Positions 50,990-59,759 of a stretch of DNA of 64,000 nucleotides are shown here, piece by piece (within the stretch, counting starts at the first letter, position 1; each line of letters starts with the position of its first letter). The translations under genes and the position numbers were made by a program. The notes under the pieces are model-generated. The model searched no databases. It saw only the letters and a program-made list of their open reading frames with translations, and was not told the origin of the DNA. The DNA comes from an uncultured Elusimicrobium sp. (GTDB lineage: Bacteria > Elusimicrobiota > Elusimicrobia > Elusimicrobiales > Elusimicrobiaceae): positions 1 through 64,000 of the forward strand of contig CADBFX010000008.1 in assembly GCA_902794125.1 (NCBI GenBank). Direction: 5' to 3'.

Positions 50990-51064
50990 CGGGGAGTGGC
51001 TCAGAGGTAGAGCGCTCGCTTGGGGTGCGAGAGATCGCGGGTTCGATTCCCGCCTTCCCGACCA
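50990..51064 (+). tRNA. tRNA-Pro (GGG)
   Basis: 75 bases with encoded CCA. Acceptor CGGGGAG pairs with CTTCCCG (one G-T). The anticodon stem CTCGC/GCGAG encloses TTGGGGT, anticodon GGG. The T arm GCGGG-TTCGATT-CCCGC is regular. Confidence 0.95.
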
Positions 51065-51087
51065 TTTAAAAATTTAGAGACGTTTTA

Positions 51088-51163
51088 CGGGGCGTAGCGC
51101 AGATGGTAGCGCGCACGGTTCGGGACCGTGAGGTCGCTGGTTCAAATCCAGTCGCCCCGACCA
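51088..51163 (+). tRNA. tRNA-Pro (CGG)
   Basis: 76 bases with encoded CCA. Acceptor CGGGGCG pairs fully with CGCCCCG. The anticodon stem CACGG/CCGTG encloses TTCGGGA, anticodon CGG. 23 bases after the first tRNA-Pro, so one transcript. Confidence 0.95.
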
Positions 51164-51395
51164 TTTAAAACAGTTTTTGGCGTATGCCGAGAACTGTTTT
51201 TTATTGGGGTGAAGCAGGCAAACTGCTTTGCCTGCGGCGGGATTTGAAAGGCGCAGCGTTGTACGAGTTTTGCCACTTGGCAAAGGCGAGTACCGCGAGC
51301 CCGGCCTGTAGGAAAATTTCGTCAGAAATTTTACCGGAAGGCAAATCCAGTCGCCCCGACCATTTAAAATTATTGGGGCGAAGCAGGCAAACTGC
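51143..51395 (+). repeat. Duplicated tRNA-Pro(CGG) 3' end and flanking motif
   Basis: The 28 bases from the T arm through CCA and TTTAAAA (51143-51170) recur exactly at 51342-51369, 199 bases on. The 26-base segment at 51201-51226 (containing GAAGCAGGCAAACTGC) recurs at 51370-51395 with one change. The distal copy lacks the terminator hairpin between the two. The stretch between copies, up to 51341, holds no gene I can support. Confidence 0.92.
51167..51203 (+). terminator. Terminator of the tRNA-Pro pair
   Basis: Stem AAAACAGTT (51167-51175) with its complement at 51192-51200 and an inner GGC/GCC pair, then a T run. Confidence 0.75.
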
Positions 51396-51402
51396 ATAAA
51401 AG

Positions 51403-51437
51403 ATGTCATCCCCGAGGGTTTCTATCGGGGATGACAT
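51403..51437 (-). terminator. Terminator of the RND efflux operon
   Basis: 13-bp perfect stem (51403-51415 with 51425-51437), 9-base loop. On the minus strand it is followed by CTTTTATG, a moderate T tract. Confidence 0.7.
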
Positions 51438-51465
51438 TTATTGATAGCAGTTGTAATACACGTGT

Positions 51466-52824
51466 TTATTCCTTCCAACCACCGCCGAGGGCTTTAACTA
51501 AATCCACCACCGCATCCAATTCGTTATTGCGAGAAGAGGCTAAACTCATCTCGGAAGAAAGCAAATTTTCTAGGTCCGTCACGCCGATAAGGCCGGCATT
51601 TTCCTGTTTTTTGGTCAACTCGTAACTGCGGCGCATATCATTCGTTTGCGCCAAATACGAATCGTAAATCTCGCGGTACATTTGGTTGGAGTTAATAGCA
51701 TCCAGCGCGTCTTTAAATGCAAGTTGCACCGTCTTCTGATAATTGGCTAACACTTCGCGGTACTGGGCTTCCGCCTTTTTATTTTCGGCTTTAATTTTGC
51801 CCCCGTTAAAAATAGGAGCCACCGCATCTGCACCCAGCGACCATACACCCGCACCGCCTGTAAACAAACTAGATAGCGCGTTACTGGCATATCCGGCCGC
51901 GGCCGTAAGCGAAATATCCGGGAAGTAAGACGCACGCGCCACACCGATATTGGCATTGGCCGCAATTAAATTTTGCTCTGCGGTCATTACGTCCGGCCGG
52001 CGCTGTAATAAATCGGACGGTAAATTAGCCGGCACATTCGGCACGAGGGTAACTTCGTTTAAATCTTTGCCGCGAGCCTGGCGCTGCTCCACCATAACGC
52101 GGGGCGATTGCCCCAACAATACCGCTAACGCCGTTTCGGTTTTGGCTAGGGACAAGCGCAACTGTTCTTCTTCCGCTTTAACGCTGGACATATTGGCTTG
52201 CACACGGCGTAAATCTACTTCCGTGGCATATCCGGCTTCGTAGCGGCTTTTGTAAATGCGCACGTTTTCTTCGCGCGCTTGCAAGGTCTGCTGGGCAATT
52301 TTAATTTGTTCGTCCAACATAAGCATTTGGAAATACGTTTTGGCTACTTCGGCCGTTAAGGTTAAGCGTACCGTATCGCGCGCGGCCTCCGTGGATAAAA
52401 GTTGGGCTCGGGCCGATTCTTTCATACGGCGATATTTGCCCCACAAATCAAGCTCAAACGAAGCGGTAAGCCCGGCACGGCTGGTGGCTTCCCCCGAACC
52501 GGCACTACTACCTTGGCGGCCCGTAGAGGCTCCGGCAGAAAGGCTGGGCAATTGGTTGGCTTCGGCAATTGTCACTTCCGCCCGCGCCTCATCTACCCGT
52601 GCGATAGCAGCCTTTAAATCCCAGTTATATTTTAACGCGGTGTCTTCCATCTGCGTTAAAACAGGGTCATTAAACATGGTCCACCAATTTTGTTGGGTAA
52701 ATACCGCGTAATCCGCGGGATTTTTCCCCTCCGGCGTGTCTATCGTGGGTTTTTTATAATTAGGCCCCAACGTGCACCCCGCCACTAATACGGCTAAAAG
52801 AGTAACTAATTTCATTGATTTCAT
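51466..52824 (-). CDS. RND efflux outer-membrane factor (OprM/NodT family lipoprotein)
   Basis: 452 residues. Signal with lipobox VAGC (Cys17) and the typical mature start TLGPNYKKPTIDTP. Two repeated outer-membrane efflux (OEP) units follow, with long helices: WDLKAAIARVDEARAEVTIAEANQLPSLSAG near 70, RLTLTAEVAKTYFQMLMLDEQI, DLLQRRPDVMTAEQNLIAANANIGVARASYFPDISLT near 275. It forms the trimeric exit duct of the pump encoded just upstream. AAGGAG lies 5 bases before the ATG, and the start overlaps the pump's stop (ATGA). Confidence 0.93.
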   Translation of the reverse strand: MKSMKLVTLLAVLVAGCTLGPNYKKPTIDTPEGKNPADYAVFTQQNWWTMFNDPVLTQMEDTALKYNWDLKAAIARVDEARAEVTIAEANQLPSLSAGASTGRQGSSAGSGEATSRAGLTASFELDLWGKYRRMKESARAQLLSTEAARDTVRLTLTAEVAKTYFQMLMLDEQIKIAQQTLQAREENVRIYKSRYEAGYATEVDLRRVQANMSSVKAEEEQLRLSLAKTETALAVLLGQSPRVMVEQRQARGKDLNEVTLVPNVPANLPSDLLQRRPDVMTAEQNLIAANANIGVARASYFPDISLTAAAGYASNALSSLFTGGAGVWSLGADAVAPIFNGGKIKAENKKAEAQYREVLANYQKTVQLAFKDALDAINSNQMYREIYDSYLAQTNDMRRSYELTKKQENAGLIGVTDLENLLSSEMSLASSRNNELDAVVDLVKALGGGWKE

Positions 52825-55800
52825 TTTTGCTCCTTATTTTTACCGGCAAATAAACAGAAGAACCACGGCACAAACATCGGTGCTACCCCGGTGGCTACTA
52901 ACATCCCGCACACCACGGCCGTACCGATAGAGTGACGGCTGGCCGCACCGGCGCCGGAACTAATCGCTAGCGGCACACAACCTAAAATAAACGCAAGTGA
53001 CGTCATTACAATCGGTCTAAAGCGCAGTTCCGCAGCTTGCACAGCAGCTTTTGCATTTTCAAGCCCCTGTTCTTTTAACATGACCGCAAATTCCACAATC
53101 AAAATAGCGTTCTTAGCGGCCAAACCGACCAAAGCCACGAGCGCAATCTGGAAGTAAATATCATTATCCAATCCGCGTAGCCACGTACCCAAAAGTGCCC
53201 CAAACAAAGCAAACGGAACTGCCAACAATACTGCCACCGGCAAACTCCATTTTTCGTACTGGGCCGCCAAAATCAAGAACACAACCAGCATCCCTAACAA
53301 CAAAGCAGAGGTGGATGAACTGCCGGCGATTTTTTCTTGGTAGGTAGTACCGGTCCAAGCAAGCGTAAAGTTAGAATCTAACGTCTGGGCAGCCGTTTCT
53401 TCCACCGCTTTAATAGCATCTCCGCTACTATATCCCGAAGCCGGGCTAGCCATAATTTTAGCCGCCGGAAAGACGTTAAACCGTTCCACGATATCCGGCC
53501 CTAAAGAAGACGTAAGCGTAACAAGCGAAGAAAGCGGCACCATAGCTCCCTTGCTGGATTTTACGTAAATACCGCTTAATTGTTCCGGGCGCGCGCGGTA
53601 TTCGCCTTCCGCTTGCATCATTACTTTAAAACTGCGGCCCATGTACGTAAAGTCGTTGATATACATGGATCCAAAAGTTCCCTGTAACGTAGCAAATAAA
53701 TTATCCAACGATACGCCCATAGATTGGGCTTTCGTTTCGTCCACCGTCAGCGCATATTGAGGAACAGACGCCGAGAATGAAGAAGAAACACTCGTCAGTT
53801 CCGGCCGTTTGCGAGCGGCATCTAAAAATTTATTTAACTGTACCGCCAGCTCGGCATAACTAAAGCCGCCGGGAGTGCTTGCAGCGCTTTTTGATATACC
53901 TGCGCAACTGTAGCCATAGAAGATAAATTTTTTGCTTTGCGCTCATCCCACGGCTTTAACATCACGAAGGAAGCTACCGAGTTATTCTTTTGAGCGCCTG
54001 TTAACAAATCGTATCCGGCAAAGGTCATTTCTTTTTTCACGGAAGGAACAGATAACAACAGGTCTTCCATTTTACTGGCTGTTTTTTGGGTAGCTTCTAA
54101 CGAAGTGGACGGGTCCAACTGCGAAGCCACCATAATAATCCCTTGGTCTTCGTTGGGCAGTAAACTGCCGGGCACAATTTTAAAAAGCCCCGCTGTTAAA
54201 AGTAACAGCACTACCATTACAATGGCCGACACCGTTCCCTTACGAACAAACCAACCTACAATGCGTCCATATTTTTGCGTCAATTTTTCAAAGAATTGGT
54301 CAAATTTATAGAAAAATCCGCGAGTAGGTGCAGCTTTGGGCTTTAAAAGAAGTGCACACAAAGAAGGGGTGAGCGTTAGCGCCACTAACCCGGAAATAAC
54401 GACGGACACCGCAATCGTAATAGCGAACTGTTTGTACATCACCCCGGTAAGTCCACCCATAAACGCCACCGGCACGAACACCGAACAAAGCACGAGCACA
54501 ATAGCTACTACCGGGCCGGAAACTTCGCTCATGGCTTTAATCGTAGCTTCACGCACGGGAAGTTTATCCTCGTGCATAATACGTTCCACGTTTTCAATAA
54601 CTACAATCGCATCGTCCACCACCATACCGATGGCCAATACGAGCCCGAAAAGCGTTAAGGTGTTAATGGAGAATCCCATCACCGCCATGCCGGCAAACGC
54701 ACCGACAATAGATACCGGCACCGCCAAACACGGAATTAGCGTAGCGCGCCAATCTTTTAAGAATAAATAGACCACCAAGAACACCAATACCATGGCTTCA
54801 AACAAGGTGTGGATTACTTCTTTAATAGATTCTTCCACAAACAGGGTGGTATCGTAGGCGGTATCGTAGGCTAAATCTAACTCGGCCGGGAAACTTTTTG
54901 CCGCTTCGGCTAAATGGGCTTGCACAGCTTTGGCAGTAGCCACCGCGTTGGCACCCGGGGACAAATACACCCCCACCGGTACGGCCGGTTTCTTATCAAA
55001 ACTACCATTAAATTCATACGTCTGGCTGCCCAATTCTATCCGCGCCACATCTTTTAAACGTAAGGTGGTACCGTCGGCATTGGCACGCAAAATAATATTT
55101 TCAAATTCTTCTACCGTGGAGAAACGACCGGGCGCAATAATGGAATAACTGCGGTCCACTTTTACAGGCATCGGGGCTTGACCGATTTTACCCGCAGCGC
55201 GCTGGGCGTTTTGAGCCTGAACGGCTTGTGCTACTTCGGAAATAGATAAATTGCGTTGCGAAAGCACATCCGGGCGCACCCAAATACGGATGGCGTAATC
55301 GTTAGCGGACATGACCATCGCGTCCCCAACCCCTTCAATACGCTTAAGTTCATCTACGATGTTAATAAGCACATAGTTACCGATAGTTGTTGTGTCCGAA
55401 CGACCGCTGGGCGAATAAAAAGCAATCATTTGCAAAATAGCGGAAGATTTTTTATCAACCGTTACCCCGTAGCGGCGCACGTCTTCCGGCAAGGTAGCCG
55501 TAGCTCCTTGTACACGGTTGTTGACGTTAATCATGGCTTGGTCGGGGTCTGTGCCTACTTTAAAGGAAACAATCAGGTTCATATCCCCGCTGGAAGAAGA
55601 AGTGGAGTTCATATACAACATGTCTTCCACCCCGTTGATTTCCTGCTCCAAAGGAGCAGCCACGGTGTTGGCAATTACTTCCGGGCTGGCGCCGGGATAT
55701 TTAGCCGTAACGGCAATGGTTGGAGGAGTTAAATCAGGGTATTGTTCAATGGGCAGCGATTTGATAGAAACAATACCCGCCAAGGTAATTAAAAGTGATA

Positions 55801-55846
55801 CTACCGCTGAAAAAATAGGCCGGTCAATAAAGAATTTGGAAAACAT
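52821..55846 (-). pseudogene. RND (HAE1/AcrB-type) efflux pump, frame broken near 53870
   Basis: Starts MFSKFFIDRPIFSAVVSLLITLAGIVS, typical AcrB N-terminus. The proton-relay segment VLAIGMVVDDAIVVIENVERI lies near 403, and the first frame ends at 53834 (670 residues). The rest, in another frame, runs YAELAVQLNKFLDAARKRPE, DETKAQSMGVSLDNLFATLQ, and membrane helices (LVGLAAKNAILIVEFAVML) to 52821. Family comparison suggests about 30-40 residues are missing between KALQALP and GGFSYAEL in the periplasmic domain, with a frame change at about 53870. So the pump is unlikely to be made unless this is a sequence error. Membrane fusion and outer-membrane genes on both sides are intact. Confidence 0.9.
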
Positions 55847-55854
55847 AGTTACTC

Positions 55855-57162
55855 CTAGTTAGCGGCCGCAGGCGCTTGCGGGAGCGATTGGGCATCCGGC
55901 ACTTCGGATTCTTCAATAGCTGTTTCCAATTGGTCCATTTTTTCTTCATCGGCCAAAGGAGAGGTTCGTTCCTGTTGCTTTTTAACTTCAAAAGGTTGTA
56001 TGTCGGCTTTTACTTGTTGCCCGGCATGAACGCGGGAAAGCCCTTCGCTGACAACCGTTTCGCCGTTTTTTAAACCGCTGGTTACAATATACATATCTTC
56101 TTGTAATTCTCCGGTAATCGGGCGGGATTCAATGGCCCCGTTTGCATCCACCACGTACACCAGCAATTCATTGGTAGTATGCAAAACAGCGGAAGAAGGA
56201 ATTAAAATAGCTTCTTTATAGGTAGCCCCTACCAAGTGAACACGCACAAACTGGCCGGGCATTAAAAGGCGAGAATTAGTAGGGTTGGCAAATTCGGCTT
56301 TCATGGCAATGCTGGAGGTTTGAGCATTTTCACCGCTGTCAAAGAAAATAATTTTACCGCGTTGCGGATAAATTTCCCCATTAGGTAAAACCGCTTCAAT
56401 ATATACAGAGGCTTCTTCGGCCGATTTTTTACGGTATTCTTCCGTACTTATTTTTTTAGAAGGATCCGCATTTCCAAAAGCAATTTGACCGGAAGCAAAT
56501 CCTTGCGCTAAACGGTTGAATTGGCTACCCGGCATAGAAAATTTAACATACAGCGGGTCAATTTGCACCATATTGGTTAAATACCCGGTTTCCCCCGCCG
56601 GAGAGATTAAACTCCCCACCGATTGGGCAGCTTCCCCAGCGATACCGGAAATAGGGGCCGTTACTTTGGTGTAGCCTAAATTGATTTCGGCTCCTTCCAC
56701 GGCGGCCTGCGCCACTTTTACATTGGCTTGCGCCGTCTCGTAAGCAGACAAAGCATTGTCGTAATCTTGTTGGCTGACGGCGTTAGAAGCCCGCAGGGTT
56801 TTCATACGGTTAAAGGTACGTTTGGTGCGTTTTTCTTCAGCTTGTGCTTGAGCTAAAGAGCCTTGTGCTTTTTCTAATGCTACCTTATATTCGGAATCAT
56901 CTATCTGAAAGAGTAAAGTCCCTTCTTCTACATATTCGCCTTCATTATATAACCGTTCTTTTAAAATCCCCCCTACTTGTGCGCGAATTTGAATTTCCAG
57001 CGATCCTGCCACTTGGGCCGGGTACTCAATATTCCAAGGCAAATCTTGCTGAATTACCTTCACGGCCGACACAACCGGCACAACCGGCGCGGCGGCTTCT
57101 TTTTTATGACATGCCATCAACATAAAAACGGCAACAAACACCATTAACCCTGCTTTTTTCAT
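55855..57162 (-). CDS. RND efflux periplasmic adaptor (membrane fusion protein) lipoprotein
   Basis: 435 residues. Lipobox LMAC (Cys18). HlyD/AcrA fold: the lipoyl half VAGSLEIQIRAQVGGILKERLYNEGEYVEEGTLLFQID, a coiled-coil hairpin (KAQGSLAQAQAEEKRTKRTFNRMKTL, about 92-165), lipoyl half GYTKVTAPISGIAGEAAQSVGSLIS and beta-barrel RLLMPGQFVRVHLVG. It bridges the inner pump to the outer duct. The acidic/Gln-rich C-terminal tail (about 395-435) is an extension. GGAGG lies 9 bases before the ATG. First gene of the efflux operon. Confidence 0.93.
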   Translation of the reverse strand: MKKAGLMVFVAVFMLMACHKKEAAAPVVPVVSAVKVIQQDLPWNIEYPAQVAGSLEIQIRAQVGGILKERLYNEGEYVEEGTLLFQIDDSEYKVALEKAQGSLAQAQAEEKRTKRTFNRMKTLRASNAVSQQDYDNALSAYETAQANVKVAQAAVEGAEINLGYTKVTAPISGIAGEAAQSVGSLISPAGETGYLTNMVQIDPLYVKFSMPGSQFNRLAQGFASGQIAFGNADPSKKISTEEYRKKSAEEASVYIEAVLPNGEIYPQRGKIIFFDSGENAQTSSIAMKAEFANPTNSRLLMPGQFVRVHLVGATYKEAILIPSSAVLHTTNELLVYVVDANGAIESRPITGELQEDMYIVTSGLKNGETVVSEGLSRVHAGQQVKADIQPFEVKKQQERTSPLADEEKMDQLETAIEESEVPDAQSLPQAPAAAN

Positions 57163-57190
57163 GTAACCAATCCTCCTAAATTACTTAAAA

Positions 57191-57219
57191 ATTGTAGGAA
57201 ATCGTAATTTCCTTTACAA
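57191..57219 (-). promoter_or_regulatory. Efflux operon promoter with operator dyad in the spacer
   Basis: Minus strand: TTGTAA (57214-57219), 17-base spacer, TACAAT (57191-57196). Within the spacer GGAAAT (57197-57202) and ATTTCC (57207-57212) form a perfect dyad; the -35 and -10 edges extend the symmetry (ATTGTA/TACAAT). Confidence 0.65.
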
Positions 57220-57245
57220 TCCGTTTTCTTTAATTAGAAAAAATT

Positions 57246-57701
57246 TTATTTTTGTTCTTCTAAATATTGCGCTAATATAGCAGCCGCGCTTTTTACTTTG
57301 TCCGGGCACGGACGTGTGCCATAATACGCAGAAGTTCTTTTTTCGGGGGTAGGCAAGCTGGGGCCGGGCGGCAAGGCCAAGAGTTCCCGGCAAATAATAG
57401 AGCCGTTTTCTTCTTTAAACCGGCGGCACACTTCCTGAATACGCGCATAAAAGGCGGCTTTCTGTTCGTGATCGGTAGGGTCTTTGGGAGCATATTTTAA
57501 AGCCAGTGCCATGCACATACCGCTAACAGCTCCGCATACTTCCCGCTGGCGGCCTAAACCGCCCCCAAAACAGGCAGAAAGCGTTAGGGCTGTTTGTTCG
57601 TCCAGCCCGAAATCCTTACAAAATGCACAAAGTACCGCTTGCGCGCAATTTTGTCCGCTTAAAAAACGTTGTTTGGCTTGTTCGCCTTTTTCCGTGTTCA
57701 T
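57246..57701 (-). CDS. C_GCAxxG_C_C family protein
   Basis: 151 residues from ATG 57701; the frame extends 21 codons earlier but over the -10 box. Ordered Cys features of this small redox-type family are visible: GQNCAQAVLCAFC near 16-28, SACFGGGLGRQREVCGAVSGMCMA near 43-66, CRRF, ICREL, and a C-terminal CPDKVKSAAAIL. No signal peptide, so cytoplasmic. The biochemical role of the family is not established; cluster or metal binding is likely. -10-like TATGAT (with TG before) lies 6 bases upstream, no Shine-Dalgarno. Confidence 0.82.
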   Translation of the reverse strand: MNTEKGEQAKQRFLSGQNCAQAVLCAFCKDFGLDEQTALTLSACFGGGLGRQREVCGAVSGMCMALALKYAPKDPTDHEQKAAFYARIQEVCRRFKEENGSIICRELLALPPGPSLPTPEKRTSAYYGTRPCPDKVKSAAAILAQYLEEQK

Positions 57702-57707
57702 ACTGCT

Positions 57708-57716
57708 ATCATAGCA
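57708..57716 (-). promoter_or_regulatory. Extended -10 box, leaderless start
   Basis: Minus strand TGCTATGAT ends 6 bases before the ATG at 57701; divergent from the next promoter. Confidence 0.55.
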
Positions 57717-57730
57717 AATATAATTTTTTT

Positions 57731-57739
57731 TGTTATAAT
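57731..57739 (+). promoter_or_regulatory. Extended -10 promoter, leaderless start
   Basis: TGTTATAAT ends 5 bases before the ATG at 57745. Confidence 0.65.
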
Positions 57740-57744
57740 AAAAT

Positions 57745-58668
57745 ATGCGTATCAAGATAAACACTCCCTATCAACAAGAACGCCGCAATATGTGGATCGC
57801 ATGTGTTATTTCATCTATATTGCTTGTTTTCTGTGCAATTATCCTTTATATAAGTTCAAACGGGCAACTTGGGGTAGCGTGTCAATCCGTATGGTCTTTG
57901 TTAAACCAAATTAAGCAAGAAAATTTTTTGATATTTTTATGCTTTCTTGTTTTGCTCGTAGGCGTGTGTGGGGCTCCCTTTGCTTTAGCCGCCGCCATCT
58001 ACCATTATTCCCGCCGGATAAAAAACCGGGCGTACTTTGCGTATATGAATTTTTTAGAGGCGGGTCTTTCCCTTGAAAACACAGATCCGGCCTTGTCTTT
58101 TTTTACCCCCTACGAGGAACTGGGATGTTCTTTACTGGTTACCACCTATATCCAACGCGGTTCTAAGGGAGCAAAATACCGCCGCTTGGATACCACTACG
58201 CTTACCTTTCACACGCCGCAAGGGCCGCAAACAATTAGGCATGTCGGCTCGCTTTCTTTTATCCGGCAAATTTTAGATGTAGCTCCGCATTTTAAGTCGT
58301 TTTCCAGCGAAGTGCGCCCCCGGCGGGACAGTTACGACGAAGATGAGCAGGATCTCGTCCGATATGTTAAAGAACAAATTTATAATTACCAAACCTACGG
58401 CAAAATGTTGCGCTATTCCGTTGCCCAGCGCAAAGAAATTCGCCTGCTGGGGTGGATACTGGTGGGGGTAGGCATTTTCTTTACTGCTTACGTTTGGTTT
58501 TCCTGTACGGAAATGATACACGACTCTCTGACAAAGGGCTGGTATGTCGGCATATTGTTTCTATTGTCAGGTCCGGTAATGGTACTTATCCCGGGCGTCT
58601 TGATGTTGTACAAAGTTCGCCAAGATGAGAAGGCCGAAAAAGAAATTAATTCTTCTGCGCACCGCTAA
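57745..58668 (+). CDS. Membrane protein of unknown function
   Basis: 307 residues with four hydrophobic segments: near 16-38, 62-88, 232-252 and 265-290. The central soluble part (about 95-225) is probably cytoplasmic and carries a charged stretch (RPRRDSYDEDEQD near 195). No family recognised; the layout (2 TM, domain, 2 TM) resembles DUF-type bacterial membrane proteins. -10 box 5 bases before the ATG. It is followed after 92 bases by the moxR-bat operon but has its own promoter. Confidence 0.65.
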   Translation: MRIKINTPYQQERRNMWIACVISSILLVFCAIILYISSNGQLGVACQSVWSLLNQIKQENFLIFLCFLVLLVGVCGAPFALAAAIYHYSRRIKNRAYFAYMNFLEAGLSLENTDPALSFFTPYEELGCSLLVTTYIQRGSKGAKYRRLDTTTLTFHTPQGPQTIRHVGSLSFIRQILDVAPHFKSFSSEVRPRRDSYDEDEQDLVRYVKEQIYNYQTYGKMLRYSVAQRKEIRLLGWILVGVGIFFTAYVWFSCTEMIHDSLTKGWYVGILFLLSGPVMVLIPGVLMLYKVRQDEKAEKEINSSAHR

Positions 58669-58681
58669 CCCAAAAAATTAC

Positions 58682-58710
58682 TTTCAAATCGCAAAACCGT
58701 TTTCTATAAT
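58682..58710 (+). promoter_or_regulatory. Promoter of the moxR-bat operon
   Basis: TTTCAA at 58682-58687, 17-base spacer, TATAAT at 58705-58710; a leader of about 45 bases with CGGAGGG before the ATG at 58761. Confidence 0.55.
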
Positions 58711-58760
58711 ATAGGAAAGCTGTTAAACGGACACGTTTTATACGGAGGGATGAACCGCTT

Positions 58761-59744
58761 ATGGATATTACAACCATTAATAAACAAGTACAACAGGAAA
58801 GCCTTTTCTTACAAGATTTAAAACAAGAAGTCGGCAAAGTAATTGTTGGGCAAGAAGCCTTATTGGAAAAAATGTTGGTAGCCCTGCTCGCCGACGGGCA
58901 CTTGCTGATTGAAGGCGTCCCCGGGCTTGCCAAAACGCTTGCCGTAAAAACGCTGGCCCAAGCGATTCACGCCCAATTTCAACGTATTCAATTCACACCG
59001 GATTTACTCCCTGCCGATATTACCGGTACCTTAATTTTTAATCCCAAAGACGGCATGTTCTACCCCAAACGCGGCCCGGTATTTTCCAACTTTGTGCTGG
59101 CCGACGAAATCAACCGTTCTCCCGCCAAAGTACAAAGCGCACTGTTGGAAGCCATGCAAGAACGCCAAGTAACTATCGGCGAAAAAACTTACAAATTGCC
59201 CGAACCGTTTTTAGTAATGGCCACACAAAACCCGGTGGAACAGGAAGGGACTTATCCGCTGCCCGAAGCTCAAGTGGACCGCTTTATGCTTAAAGTGTTG
59301 GTTACGTACCCGACCAAGGAAGAAGAAAAACTGATTTTGGAACGCATGGCCAGTCATCAAAAAATTGAACTAAACACGCAAGTAACCCCGGAAATGATTT
59401 TAAAAGCCCGCGCCGTAACCGATGCAATTTACGTAGACGAAAAAATCAAAAATTATATCGTCAACCTCGTGTTTGCCACGCGCGACCCGAAGGCCGCCGG
59501 GCTTGAAAAATTAGCTTCGTTCATTTCGTACGGAGCCAGCCCGCGCGCCACTATTTTCTTAACGCAAGCCGCCAAAGCGTATGCTTTCTTAAACGGACGC
59601 GGATTTGTCACGCCGGAAGACATTAAAGCCATCGGCTTGGACGTACTGCGCCACCGCGTGCTGCTCTCTTACGAAGCAGAAGCGGAAAACGTATCGGCCG
59701 ATCAAATCGTCAAGCAAATTTTTGACACAGTAGAAGTTCCGTAG
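58761..59744 (+). CDS. MoxR-family AAA+ ATPase
   Basis: 327 residues. Lead helix, then VGQEALLEKMLVALLADGHLLIEGVPGLAKTLAVKTLA with Walker A (GVPGLAKT) near 55; Walker B LADEINRSPAKVQSALLEAMQE near 113; sensor phrase FLVMATQNPVEQEGTYPLPEAQVDRF near 152; the C-terminal lid has FISYGASPRATIFLTQAAKAYA. MoxR ATPases act as chaperones for VWA-domain partners, here the DUF58 and Bat proteins downstream. Gene order moxR-DUF58-batD-batA-batB-batC is the classic Bat arrangement. Confidence 0.94.
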   Translation: MDITTINKQVQQESLFLQDLKQEVGKVIVGQEALLEKMLVALLADGHLLIEGVPGLAKTLAVKTLAQAIHAQFQRIQFTPDLLPADITGTLIFNPKDGMFYPKRGPVFSNFVLADEINRSPAKVQSALLEAMQERQVTIGEKTYKLPEPFLVMATQNPVEQEGTYPLPEAQVDRFMLKVLVTYPTKEEEKLILERMASHQKIELNTQVTPEMILKARAVTDAIYVDEKIKNYIVNLVFATRDPKAAGLEKLASFISYGASPRATIFLTQAAKAYAFLNGRGFVTPEDIKAIGLDVLRHRVLLSYEAEAENVSADQIVKQIFDTVEVP

Positions 59745-59759
59745 GAATGGAGGCCGGCC

